A DNA stretch of 64,000 nt from Iris pallida (lineage: Eukaryota > Streptophyta > Magnoliopsida > Asparagales > Iridaceae): contig JANAVB010009598.1 of the NCBI GenBank assembly GCA_029216955.1, forward strand, positions 25,639,641 to 25,703,640, in the 5' to 3' direction. Position numbers and translations under genes: made by a program. Below, piece by piece: positions 50,878 to 62,969 of the stretch. Below the pieces are notes generated by a model. That model saw nothing but the letters and a program-made list of their open reading frames with translations, was not told the DNA's origin and made no database searches. Each line of letters begins with the position of its first letter. Within the stretch, counting starts at the first letter, position 1.

Positions 50878-51510
50878 CTTCCTTGGATTTAATTTACACA
50901 AAGAAGAGATTTGAGAGAACGAGCTTTTATCGGCTTCCTAAATGTACCATTCTCCGTCATAAATGTATCATTCTCCATCCTAAATGTACCATTCTCCGTC
51001 CTAAATGTACCATTCATCGTCGATGTTATCATCTAGATCGCCAACGGCGGTGGTGTCGTCTACATCGCTACAGACCTGGACATACTGTGTCCATAGGGAT
51101 TGTGTCCTCCTTGGATTTAATTTACGCAAAGAAGAGATTTGAGAGAACGAGCTTTTATCGGCTTCCTAAATGTACCATTCTCCGTCCTAAATGTACCATT
51201 CTCCGTCCTAAATGTAACATTCTCCGTCCTAAATGTACCATTCGTCGTCGGTGTCATCATCTAGATTGCCAGCGGAGGTGGTGTCGTCTACATCGCCTAC
51301 AGACCTGGACAATTCTTTTTAAGGATTGTGTCCTCCTTGGATTTAATTTACACAAAGAAGAGATTTAAGAGAACGAGCTTTTATCGGCTTCCTAAATGTA
51401 CCATTCTTCGTCCTAAATGTACCATTCGTCGTCGGTGTCACCATCTAGATCGCCAGCGACGGTGGTGTCGTCGTCTACATAGCCTACAGACCTGGACATA
51501 CTGTGTCCTT
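50878..51510. repeat. ~227-bp tandem repeat (three units) including palindromic-motif cluster 9
   Basis: TCCTTGGATTTAATTTACAC or a variant starts at about 50880, 51107 and 51334. Each unit holds GAGAACGAGCTTTTATCGGC, one to four direct copies of TAAATGTACCATTCTCCGTC, then a GC-richer part with GTGTCGTCTACAT. The short direct repeats are the reverse complement of cluster 3 at 29936-30110. Confidence 0.85.
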
Positions 51511-51758
51511 CCTTTCCGGCCGACACACAATTATTGTTTTATATACGTAGTTGCACAAAATATTAAATTACATGGACGAAAGAGAAAGTAAATATGAGTT
51601 AATTTAGGATGTTCATTGAAAGTTGCTTTAAAGAATGACATGCTATAGCAAGTTAACAAGAGGTCAAAAGTCAAAAACAACATTAAATGATGTCTCCTGT
51701 ATTATTTCATCTGAATTTAATCTGAACCGTTGGATTAACATCCAACGGTCCAAATTTT

Positions 51759-51776
51759 GGATGTATCGATACATCC
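51759..51776. repeat. 18-bp perfect palindrome, second copy
   Basis: GGATGTATCGATACATCC close to the right edge of block C. Just before it is a hairpin CCGTTGGAT-TAAC-ATCCAACGG (51727-51748). Inverted relative to 28509-28526 when the flanks are compared. Confidence 0.85.
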
Positions 51777-51796
51777 AAAAAGGGTGGATGTATTAT

Positions 51797-51799
<3 letters not shown>

Positions 51800-51857
<58 letters not shown>

Positions 51858-53963
51858 TATATATGCATACAGGAACAATGCATTGCATGTAATTAGAACT
51901 TTATATGAAAGCTATATATATAGGCACTAATATATATATATATATATATATACCTATTAGAGTTATACATGTGTGTATGTGTATTGTGGGGTGTGTGTGT
52001 GAGTGTAACTGTGCAGTAAGGGGAAAATTTTATATTATAGCAAAGTATGTATATAATAGTGAAAGGAAAATGAAAATAGGAAGGGAGTAAAATCTAGGAA
52101 TTCTAAGAATCCTAAAAACCAATATGAACCCCAAACCTTGGTATCAAACCGAGGTTCACAGTTTCAAGAAGACTGAAAGAACGCTCAGTTCAAAACCTGA
52201 GTTTGACATCAATTACAAACGTTGAGAATTAACTCAGTTCAAAACCTGGGAATGCAAATTTAAAAATTGGAATGAATCATGAAGTCTATAGTGAAATAAA
52301 AATAAAAATGAAATATGGAACTCAACAAAACATGAGATTAAACATCTCTCAACATTCAAAATCCATTCTAACTAACTGTTCAGCAAAACATCAAAAAAAA
52401 TATTCAAACCCAATTTTCAATTGCCAATCCAACTCATCTCAAAATGAAACAATTTTAATTTAACTTGAAATAAAATAATATGAAATTGAAATCAACTATA
52501 TCTAAACATCAAATACCCTTACAAAACAGTAAACCCATCATAAAATTCGAATTTAACATCCAATTCAAAACTGTCAAAAACTGAGAATGAATTCGTTGAT
52601 ATTGATACATTCAATTCGAAACAAAATAAAGAAGTAAAATAGAATCAAAAAGGAATACATGTGCACAGACATAGGAACATATCCCATGTGTCCATTAGTG
52701 TCCCTACGTGTCCAAAAATTAGGACACACAGTATCAAAATAGAAAAAATGGTAAGTATCAGTAATCAGCCAAACGAACTCCTCGTGCGTGTGTGTCAAGT
52801 CGATTTGGACTCGACACAAAGCTCGAGATGAGTCGAGCTCGTGCACAGTCCTAGAGGGGGTCTAGTACTAGTGATGTGTCATCCTGCACAGTACCCACAC
52901 GTGTCATGTCGAGTGATTCGAATGCGTATCAGACGCGATTTCTCACGTGCGCACAATGTCAGCCAAATTCGTGTGCGTGAGATTTCTCGAGATCCACTTG
53001 ATAAAATCTCACAAAACTTAATCCGCCCTGTGTTAGTCATGTGCCCTACGTATCCACCAAATTTGGGGTCACGAAGTGTCCTATCGTGTCCACTACATAG
53101 CCCGAGTAGCAGGACACGCACGCAGCTCGTGTACGAGCGGGTTCGTGCCCAATTTGGACACGGACATAGCACAAATTTTTCCTCCAGTGCAACACAAACC
53201 CATAAGCAATATATAGATCTACAACCCTATTCAAAAAGATTTCAAAATTTTGAATAAAACCCCTTTGGGGCATTTCATCGAACACGATCATAAAGACACT
53301 GAAACGTGTCCGATAAGGACACCAAACAACTATCAATTCCTACAAAACTCATCCTACAGCTAGGGGACACCTAGATGGATGCATCTACAGGAAAATTTCA
53401 TGAAATTAAAGGGTTTTGGAGAGGTTACCTATTGAGGTGATTTTCCTATAGAAAGCTCCAAAAGTGAAGATCCTTCTTGCGTCTCCAAAACTCTAATGCT
53501 CTTCAAATCTGAGTTTTCTCACCATCAATAATTCATATTCAAAGGTCAAAACCCAATGCAAGAGACTAGGGTTTAAAAGGAGAAGAAATGAAGAAAATAG
53601 GAAGAATTCTTACTTAGGGTTTTGCCAGAAGGAGGAGGAATGGAAAGGAGAAACAATTCTTACTATGAGATATTAAATAGGCTGTGGAAAACCTATTATG
53701 GCCGGCTAGGATGGGAAACCTATTATAGCCTCTTATCAAACTTGCTAATTAGATTCTAACTTGAAACTAACTAGAATAGGGTTACTAACACTATCTAATC
53801 ATGCTAACTAAGTCACTAAGTCATGGTGAGACACTAGGCTAGGTTGCACCAAGGCTATACTAACACAGGCCAAAAATCACAACACCAATAATATAATATA
53901 TTAAAATAATCAAAGAAATTTACAATTACCAAAATATCCTTAAATAGAAAAATGGATGCGACA
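51800..53963 (-). repeat. 5' LTR of element A, second segment
   Basis: Starts after (TA)n and from 51862 aligns with 5640-7789 of the 3' LTR (GCATACAGGAACAATGCA, then ACCCCAAACCTTGGTATC). Ends GGATGCGACA followed by the target duplication TCGTG. It has a deletion of about 60 bp relative to 7470-7530. Confidence 0.87.
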
Positions 53964-55394
53964 TCGTGGGCTTTCTCTGGGGCTCGCTACCTTGTATTGA
54001 AGGACCCGCTGTCTATCCGAGCTATGTCCATGATGGCTTGTCATGCCAGTGGACTTTTATATAGATAAGTGGTGTGCTAAGCGACAATTCGCATGCACGA
54101 TGTCGGTCGAATCAAAGAAATTACAAGCATGACAAGATTTGAGTCAAGAAGGGATGCACAGTTGCAAGACCATTATGAAGCCTAAGATTTGGCTATACGT
54201 AAAGACACGTGCTTCGGCGAGATGTGGCATCATATTTGAGTCGTCAATACAAGTTCCACAAGTTTGGCATAGTCACTCGAGTTTGAGTTTGGAAGGACCG
54301 TAAGACAAGTTTGGAGTTACATTGAGTTGTGAGGCACAACCTTGATGTTTGAAGCACGAATGGAGTTATGGCATGACCATGTTGTTGCGCCTAAGTGTAC
54401 GAACCGAAAAGGCAAGCACGAGTTAGTATTATCGATGTTGTTGGCATGAGAATGGTTTAAGAGGCACAAAGATAAGTAATTTATCGGTGCGAGGCAAGGT
54501 GATGGTCTAGAAACACAATATAAGCCATGTCTATGTCCTAAAACTGATCCTAAGGCAAGATTAGAAAGACAATCGAAGGCATAAAACTTGTACACATTAA
54601 ATGAACATATTGGTTCTTGTTTGGGTTTGCGAGATGCTAGTCCACCAGTACGGTTTTATACTGACAACCCACCAGCTTTATACGCCGGTGATAGGTACTT
54701 GCGTGCTCGAGGCGAAGCTCGCTTGGATGCGCTGAGGCATGGAGTTCCTTGGCGGTTTGAGGCATACGACTGCGTTGAAGTCTTCACCTATACGGGATGT
54801 AATGTATGGACATTGCCTACCTGAGCACCTTCAAGTTGTAAGCCGAAGTGACACCTATGGTTCATTATATTAAGAGATGAGAGACGACATAGGGACTTGT
54901 ATCGTGAAAAAGAGCGAACTGAGTGTTGTAATCTTGGCCTCGTGCCATGTTTGTAATATTTGTTCAATATCAATAAAAGAGCTATTTGCATGACTTATGT
55001 TGTTTTAATTTTTCGCTGACAACTTACTGATTATTCAACTTTTGTAAGACTCGTCTCACAGTATCGGTATTTATATAGATACGTATTTTTGTACTGTATT
55101 TTATATTTTCATGGTTTTCGGAATGCTTTAAATTTATTCTAACTTATAGATTTTCTCATTTGCCAGCATACCGCCAATATAACAGTGTATACCGACGGCA
55201 TACCTATACTCCCATTTTCTGTTATAAATATTTTTAGTATACGTGTACAAAATTTTGATATTTGTCAGGTGACCCATGTTTTGACTTGTCTTTCTTAGCC
55301 TTGCCTTGGTTTAATCTTGACTTGGTTTAATTTGGTTTGATTCAACTTGGCTTGGCTTTGCTTTGTTTGGTTTGGGGTTGAGATGAGAGGGTTT

Positions 55395-55408
55395 TATATA
55401 AAAACCAA

Positions 55409-55461
<53 letters not shown>
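55395..55461 (+). promoter_or_regulatory. TATA box plus CT tract, promoter-like
   Basis: TATATAAAA at 55395-55403, followed by (CT)n to 55461 and a TTCATCTTCTTCTTCATT leader. A possible splice donor (CAAGTAT near 55520) and acceptor (TTCATAG near 55820) could join the leader to the GC-rich tandem array. It resembles a plant core promoter with Y patch, probably of an LTR. Confidence 0.4.
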
Positions 55462-55462
<1 letters not shown>

Positions 55463-55864
55463 TCATTACTTCTCATTTATTTCTTCATCTTCTTCTTCAT
55501 TTACTCATCCACCAACCTAGGCAAGTATATCTTGCCAAGTCTTGAACATTATTATTTTTGCTATTTTGTTTGTTCTATTCTTTCTCTTGCATGATTCTAA
55601 GCCTCTTTAGAATTTAGAGTTTTTGGTTTTGATGTTTATATTTTCGTAGATCTAAGTTTATAGTTTTCTTGATTTTTCTTGGTTTTGATCTCTTAAACTT
55701 TATTATTTTCGAAATCTAAGAGTTTTTTCTGTTGTAGAAAATTTTATTCTACCCAATTTTGGCTTTTGAACCACTTGATTTTAATTTATTTGAGTTAGAT
55801 TTGGCATTTTTGTGTTCATAGGTTCCAGCACATCTTTTGTGCTGTCGGGACAATGAACATTACC

Positions 55865-56565
55865 GCGCGTGCACTTTGTGTCTCGTGCGCTTGCATGCAA
55901 TGCTTGTGCGCTCCGTGTGCCGTGATTGCGTGCTCTCTGCACCGTGGGCAGTTTTGCTTGTGCGTGCAGCGCATTTGTGCGCAATGCGCCATTTATTGGT
56001 CGTGCGCCCGAGCGCCGTGCTTGTGCGCTTCGTGCAGCGCATTTGTGTGTTCCTCATGTGCAGCACATTTGCCCACTGCACGCCCGTACTATTTATTGGT
56101 CGTACGCCGTGCGTCGTGCTTGTGCGCTCCGTACGTCGTGGGCAGTTTTACTCGCGCGCGCAGGGCATTTATGCATCGCGCGCTCGCAACATTCATTGGC
56201 CGCACGCCATGCGCCGTGCTCGCGTGCTTCTTGCATCGTGGACAGTATTGCTCGTGCGTGCAACGTATTTGTGCGCCATGCGCCCGTGCCATTCATTGGT
56301 CGTATGCCGTGCTTGTGCAGTCTATGGTCCTTGGGCAGTTTTGTTCACGTGTGCAGTACGTTTTGCGTACTGCGCGCCAGCGCCATTCATTGGTCGCGTG
56401 CCGTGCAACGTACTTGCGTGCTCCGTGTGCCGTCAGAAGTTTTGCTCTCGCGCACAATGTATTTTACGCACCGCACACCAGCGCCATTCGTTGGTTGTGT
56501 GTCATGCGCCGTACTTGCGTGCTCATTGTGCCATGGGCAGTTTTGCTCGTGCGCAGTACGCCCGT
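55865..56565. repeat. GC-rich ~100-bp tandem array, about seven units
   Basis: ATTCATTGGTCGT or close forms start at 55991, 56091, 56191, 56291, 56385 and 56486, steps of 100, 100, 100, 94 and 101. Units carry GTGGGCAGTTTTGCTCGTGC and GCGCCGTGC. Strikingly CpG- and GTGC-rich in an AT-rich region. All three plus frames are open across it, because a unit near 100 bp shifts frame by one each time and the sequence contains few TA pairs. Confidence 0.9.
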
Positions 56566-56839
56566 GCCTAGATTGCCTTGAATGGTTGTTTTTTCTTGTT
56601 TAAGCAGTTTTGTAGCTAGAACCTTGAAAAACTCAAAACATGAAAGTTATAGATCTTTGCATTGGCTTCAAGAAACTTCTTGTTTTACTTTAATTGGAGT
56701 TCATATGCGACTGATAGTTTCAATCACAGTTTTTGATATTCTTTGCATGTTTTCTATATTTGACATAAAATGTAACGACCCAACTTGATAACTTGTTAAT
56801 ATTGAACTTAACTAGAACATGACAATGTGATATCATCTT

Positions 56840-57043
56840 GATAGTGGCGTGTTGTGGCGCACCCATGTCACATATCTTCTTTGCTTACTAGATAGTGGTC
56901 GATCGTAGCGCACCCATGTTACATGTCTTCTTTGCTTACTAGATAGTGGTCCATCGTAGCGCACCCATGTTACATGTCTTCTTTGTTTGCTAGATAGTTA
57001 TCCGTCGTGGTGCGCTCTTGTATATATCTTTTTCTTTGCTTAC
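56840..57043. repeat. 51-bp tandem repeat, four copies
   Basis: GATAGTGGTC with GTAGCGCACCCATGTTACAT starts at 56840, 56891, 56942 and 56993. The last copy is diverged. Confidence 0.9.
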
Positions 57044-57309
57044 ATGATAGTAGTATGTCAGGACACACTCCCTATTTTATCTATAGTGGCATGTCGTAGC
57101 ACACTCCTAGCTTCCAGTTTATTATATTTTCTTGTTGTGGCTTGTTATAGTGTACTTTCTTGTATTGTCCAGTCTTGCATATCATGTCTAGGATGGATTC
57201 TGCGGAATGCCACACCCAGAATCCAACAAGAAAATGTTAAGAACTAATAAGTAGCTTGATTATCTAGGTCATTGGGAGGAAAGATTTTTCCAGTTACCTG
57301 CAGCCCTTC

Positions 57310-57352
<43 letters not shown>

Positions 57353-57386
57353 TATATATATATTTATATATATAAAAATATATATA

Positions 57387-57450
<64 letters not shown>
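57310..57450. repeat. (TA)n microsatellite
   Basis: TA dinucleotides with a few AAA/TTT interruptions. Confidence 0.95.
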
Positions 57451-57452
<2 letters not shown>

Positions 57453-57892
57453 CATGGGATTTGGAGCTATCTGTCATGATGAGCACACTTCTAGCACACC
57501 ATCGAGTGGGGCACTTCTTTAGGACACATGTATCTTACTGCGGTGTGTCTGCTATACTTATTTTATTTTTGGCCTGGATGAGTCGGATATTCTGCAAGGT
57601 AGGTAACTGGATTGGATTTCTCAAAAGTGCATCTTGTTAGTAATTAGGATTGTGATAACCCTAGTTAGCTAATGTATAAAGCCGTACTTATTGCTTGGTC
57701 GTGATTGTTATATGGAGTCCAGTCTAGTCTAGTTTGGTCTAGGCAGCGTCCAAATTTGTTTACATCAGTACATCATTGTTTATGCTTTACTTTTGTCGAT
57801 AAATGATTAAAGACTATGTTCTGTTCAGGAGAAGGGTTACAACCCTGGTCATTGTTTGGTTTACGGGTTATAACTTGGGTTCCAGAATAGTT

Positions 57893-59597
57893 TGTCATGA
57901 ACCGCACCCAGTGTAAGGGCACGAGAAGTGGGTACGTCCAGCCTACGCCGCAGTGTCGACGGTAGAACGCTGTCCTAGGTCAAAACATCTAACACAATCT
58001 AGAATATGTTCCGAAAGGAGAATATATAATAAGTAATCTCAATCACAAACTAAGATGGAAAAGAAGATAGATAATCTCAATAGAGAGCCACAATATGAAT
58101 AATAGTCTCGGTGTAACCACACCATAAATAATATCTTAATACAATCGTAATGTCTCAATGACTAGATAAAGATATAAGTCTAATCTAAACTATGACAAGT
58201 CTTCAGCGCTACTGGATCCTCTGAGGTCCAGGTCCCTGTGTCAACTAGGCCTGCTCCATAGTAAGTATCGCAGCAATCCTCATCATCTGTAATATTTTCA
58301 ACAGGTCCAGTCAGGACAGGAACGAATACATATCTCTCATATAGATCATAACATGAAAGCAATATGAAACAAGCTATAGAATAATATACATGAACTGCTG
58401 TAAAGAATCATAGAGAGACTATAAACAGAAGAACATGATATAGTAGAAATAGATATACAAGATATAGATACGAAAACTGAACTAACTACGTGATTAGAGC
58501 ACATGTTTGGTTTGTAAACAGGCCTTAGGTTATACATGACTTAAATCTATTTGGAATTGTACATAAAAATGGTGTAGATCACATAACCAAATAATACTCC
58601 CCTGTCCCAATCAGTAACAAGGATCTATCCAGTTATGTTATTGCACAGTGAAAGTAGTGTGTCACATGGATAGAAGTCCATATGAACCTGGGTTATACAT
58701 GAAGGCTTACATGATCATGAGTATACATGAATGTCACATGAGTATGCATGAATAAATATGAATACAAAGAGTAGACAATGCACTGATAAAGTACGTCAGC
58801 ATAATATATCCGATGTATCCGAGGGGATAACATCGCATGAGAGGTCCATATAGTATAATCCGTGATAACATCGTGACAGCAACAAGTAAACTAGTCTATA
58901 ACAAGTAAATACGTCAAGCAAGTATGAACGGTCAAGAATGTACACGCCTGGCAATCCAGCTGCTGATGAGGAAGTGTAACTGAACTGGAGTGATGTAATC
59001 CTATTTAAAATAACCACAAGTCCAACAGGTCTAAATATCACAAGGAATGCCTACAATACTTACATGATTCTAGGTTCTTCTAGGTCAAAGTCAACCCTTG
59101 GTCAACTCTGGTCAAACCTGGTCAACTCAGGTCAACCTGTCAACTATAAGTCAACTAGTCGGTTTACTAATTTTTAGGTCAAGCACAAGTTTTCAAGTCA
59201 TTCTAAGTTCGTTTGAGGATCAAGTTTGACCCAAAGTTGACTTTTGTCAACTTAGTCAACTTGTCGGTCGACTCGGCCATTCTAGGCTCATTGGGGTCAA
59301 TCCTAACTGACTTAATACTCCTAGGTTACATTCACAAGCAAACAATTACATATAAATATATTCATTCATTCTAGGTAATGGTGTGTTGTGTCGATAAAGG
59401 GCTGCTACTGGGTTCAAAACTGGACAAATTGGTTATATATACACACACATATATGAATATACCATAATATAATATAGATATATATATATTATATATATAT
59501 ATATTAATATATATAAATATATATATAATTATATTTTAATATATATATATATATTATATATTATATTATATATATATATATATAAATCATATATATA

Positions 59598-59668
<71 letters not shown>

Positions 59669-59669
59669 C

Positions 59670-59706
<37 letters not shown>

Positions 59707-60000
59707 CACATTTACTTAAGCTTGTGTAGTAAGGTTGTGTGTGTGTCGATAAAGGGCTGCTATTGGGGTTCAAAACTGAGACAAATTGATTTATATACAA
59801 CTATATGAATATACCATATATATACATATATAAAAGTCTATTTAAAGAAACTTTATATATATATATATAGACATATACTATATATACCCATATATGTATA
59901 GGGGAGAAAGAATGTTGGATTACGAAGGGAATTGAAAACTCAGATCTGAGAACAAAATATCTCCACAATACTCAACCACAAAAAAAAAAAAAAAAGAAAA

Positions 60001-60040
<40 letters not shown>

Positions 60041-60089
60041 CTATATATATATAATATATATAATATATAATATATCTCTTATATATATA

Positions 60090-60141
<52 letters not shown>

Positions 60142-61919
60142 TAATATATATATATATAAGGCAAAACGGGATATATGTACATATGTAATAGAAATATTTG
60201 AAAGTAAAATTAGGGACTAAAACCCACAAGTCCAGAATCTTAGTAACTTCATATTACTAATAAAATATGAATTAAATCTCAGAATTTGAAATATACAAAA
60301 CACCTCAAATACATATATAAGTCAAAACCTGAAATCCAAATCAATGTCCAAAACGCAATATACACAACTAGAACTCATGAAACATGGCAAACACGAAGGT
60401 GTATTTGCGTGTGACGTGCTCGGTACTCACGGGGTCGAACCCGTGTCCGTATCGTGTCCACGGAGCGCATATCAAAAAACCGACTCGCGTGTTGTGCACG
60501 TGCGTTTCTCCCGATTGGACTCGCATGCAATACGAGGAGCCTCGGTCGTGTCACATAGCTGGGTAGGATCCCATGATAGGTCTAGGATACGCTGACATGA
60601 CCCCACGTCCCGTCTACGTGACACAACGACACCAAACCTCCGTGCGGCCTGTGCACACGCGCGCATGAGTGCGTGCCCGTGGGCACGTTGTCGGGCCTCA
60701 TGGCTCGTGATTCGAGCCACGCCGTGACTCGGATCGAGTTTATGGGTATTCTAGGTATAGGCTTCATTCTCGTGCTCCTAAAATGGGTCCTCGATGCGTC
60801 GTGTTCGCGTACAAAGGCCGTATCAGCGACACTTTTCGGCCGCGTGCACAGTACGGACTGAACAGTGCACGCGAGATTTCTTCTCCTCCATGCTTCACGA
60901 AATGACATGAAATTTACGGGCATGTGGCAAAGGTTGGCCCCACGTGCTCATAAAATTTCATGCGAAACGGAGTCCTGTGCGTCGCGTTATGACGCTCTAC
61001 AGCAGGGCATGCATGGGGCCGTACGGGGGCCTCGTGCACGTGTGTCCGTGTCCATGTGGGCACTGAAAATCATGTCGATTTAAGATCCGTCTTCACGAAA
61101 GTTTTTACAAATAATATTAGCAAGAAATTCGTGAAAATAAAATTAAAAAATAACATTTTTCAGTTCTAAGTGGCATTTCGTCGAACACGTGTTCCATATG
61201 ACCGTCACGTGCCGCTACGGCTATCAAAACGAAATCACAAACCTACCAAACTTCATGCACAAGTCGAGGGTACCTATATGGATGCTAAAATGCAAAAATT
61301 TTAGAAGGAACAATGGTAGAACGAGTTTTACCTATAAGAGTTGGAATCTCAATGAAAGTGAATCCTCGAGCGCTTTGACGACCAGTTTCTTCCGAACAAA
61401 CGTCTCCAAATCCTTCTTAGCAATGCTCCAGCAAGTTCTTCTCCTCCCCACACTCGCAACGCAATTCGTTTGGCGCGAATCGGATGTCGATGAGAAATTA
61501 GGGTTTTTGGAGAAAAAGAGAAACTAGGGTTGATCTTGTGGAGGCTATATAATTTCTACACAATAGGGGGGCTGCTGTGTTGGCCGGCCATGCATGGTGG
61601 TGTGTTAGGGTTAGGTTTTAGTCATAGGCCAAGCACTCTTTAGTTGCTAAAAGGCCCAATGACAAAAGGCTTATAAAAAATGACTTAAAATCATTAATAA
61701 TTCTTAAAAAAATAGGTAATAGTTTAAATTAAATCTAAAAAGCCATAATAAATCTAATTACTTTTATAAGATTCTAAACAGGTTGACTAAGGTTATACCA
61801 TCTGTCCTATCAAAACACTAATCCAAACCACACAACAATAATTTAATTAACATTTAAATAAATTCAAAAATTATACCAATGACTAAAATACCCACTAATT
61901 TGAAAAAGTGAGTGTGACA
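57893..61919 (-). mobile_element. solo LTR E of the element A family
   Basis: Begins TGTCATGAACCGCACCCAG and ends GTGAGTGTGACA, ~4.03 kb, with the same landmarks as A's LTR (AGTGGGTACGTCCAGCCTAC, the TTGAC cluster at 59085-59155). No primer site lies to its left and no polypurine tract to its right, so it is neither a 5' nor a 3' LTR of an element present here. Flanking pentamers (TAGTT and GGTAA) do not match, so the target duplication is lost or the borders are slightly off. Confidence 0.65.
59460..60160. repeat. (TA)n tracts with two poly(A) runs
   Basis: TA-rich tracts at 59460-59640 and 60003-60155, and A-runs at ~59637-59665 and ~59979-60003. A segment (GTGTCGATAAAGGGCTGC, GGTTCAAAACTG) is repeated at ~59389 and ~59743, indicating a ~350-bp internal duplication of the LTR. 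Confidence 0.85.
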
Positions 61920-62054
61920 GGTAATTAGTTTCTAATGTCATGGTTAGTCTCTAATCATGGTTAGCTAAGTTAAATCGACTACTAACACAACACCAATTAA
62001 ATATTATAAATTAATCTAAAAAATAAAATTATATATTACCAAATACTCTATTTT
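61920..62054 (-). repeat. LTR of element H, outer segment
   Basis: 135 bp ending GGTGGTTACA and directly followed on the right by a minus-strand polypurine tract (AAGGAGGGTAGATT), so this is the start of a 3' LTR. Confidence 0.6.
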
Positions 62055-62379
62055 AGAAAAAGTGGTGGTTACAAATCTACCCTCCTTAAAATATTTTGTC
62101 ATCGAAATTAAAGTGGTCGCACTCCTTCTAGGTTAAACCCCACAACAATCATAGTCTTAAGAAACTTATCTAAATCAGCAGTTGGAAAGATATCATAAAG
62201 GATTATGACATGTAATATCAGTCTGAGTCTCATCATCTAGCCATTATAGTCATACTAGATCAAAAATAGTCATAAGGTATCAAACATATAAACAATATAG
62301 TAGGGTACAGTAATCATCAAGACAGGATAAGGTATATCAAGAACTTACCTCTACTAGGTCTGGTAGTTGGAACTCTCTC

Positions 62380-62969
62380 CTGGAGGTAGGCCTCGACTAG
62401 GGGCAGTGTAGTAGGACATTCTCGTACTTGTGTGCTGCTGACCCCAAAATTGGCACAATCCTAGTTCTCTTCCTACAGTCCTTCCATACTGCCCAAGCTT
62501 CTTACAGAAGGCACAGGTAGCACTCGCTCAACTGGCCTCTGCTGGACAAGAATCTGAACTGGATTGGCTGGTCTAGGCTGGAAGCCGGGTACTCCTGAGC
62601 TCGGTATATACTACTCCGCGCCCTCTTGGGACTAGGCTCTCCACTCGAATGCATTTAATCTCCCACAACAGTTGGATACTGAGACTCTGCTCTCTCATAA
62701 GCTCAGCCTAAGTCTCTGTACCTCCCACATATTCGAAAAAGTCTGTAAATCTGAGCCCCCTCAGGAATGGCAAGGGGTACACTCCAGGAGGCAAAGGGAG
62801 GCCCTCAGTCTCCGGCTGAACTCAGCCCTCTCCTGAAGGATAGTAGATGAGAAAAACTCTTCTGTGAGGATGCTAACACCTCTTGAGCAAAGGAAGGGAG
62901 AAATACATTCTCGGTCTCATCCGGAACTGCAGTTGTGCACTGGGGACAGACTCTGGTCATAGGTGCCAT
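62380..62969 (-). pseudogene. element H gag remnant
   Basis: The start is the ATG at 62969 (MAPMTRVCPQCTTAVPDETE), similar to the F gag start MAPKTRARN. In other frames are GGTETWAELMREQSL (~62735) and a knuckle-like CAFCKKLGQYG (~62500), close to A's CTFCKKPGHM. Stops and frameshifts are frequent. Only ~300 bp separates this from the polypurine tract and no protease, RT or integrase lies between, so H has lost pol or is a gag-only derivative. Confidence 0.55.

Larger units (their letters stand above)
25187..51790. other. block C: ~26.6-kb composite insertion in A's 5' LTR
   Basis: A's LTR sequence is interrupted between the end of B (25186, plus perhaps ~15 nt) and about 51790, where it resumes as GCATACAGGAACAATGCA-like sequence shortly after a (TA)n tract. 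The AT-rich junctions prevent an exact breakpoint or a target duplication. About 240 bp of LTR seems lost at the junction. The block contains several transposon-protein genes, a captured F-box/LRR gene, a complete-looking MULE and at least nine clusters of one palindromic motif that is not seen outside it. Whether it is one giant element or several insertions is unresolved. Confidence 0.6.
53969..56770. other. flanking repeat DNA continuing from 3828
   Basis: Joins directly to 3828 once element A is removed. No protein family is recognised. An AATAAA signal occurs at ~54973-54978 after a GT-rich stretch, and a TATA/CT tract is at 55395-55461. It looks like LTR-type sequence of one or more gypsy elements (the run 56650-56770 is of that character), but boundaries were not found. 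Confidence 0.4.
56771..57892 (-). repeat. LTR of element H, inner segment
   Basis: Begins TGTAACGACCCAACTTG. If the solo LTR E is removed, it joins 61920-62054 and ends GGTTACA, giving an LTR of ~1.26 kb with inverted termini TGTAAC/GTTACA. It contains four 51-bp repeats (56840-57043) and (TA)n at 57310-57450. The target duplication partner would be outside the window. Confidence 0.5.

Noticed and set aside
51721..51790. Helitron 3' end (hairpin near the right edge of block C)
   Set aside because: A hairpin exists (51727-51748), but no CTRR terminus follows at a suitable distance and no A/T insertion site could be defined.
52841..53257. 138-residue plus-strand frame
   Set aside because: It is antisense LTR sequence of A; the equivalent region at 6600-7024 in the other LTR does not keep the frame.
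55837..56603. Three overlapping ~230-240-residue Cys/Ala-rich frames
   Set aside because: All are produced by one ~100-bp tandem repeat read in three frames; no domain and no single preferred frame.
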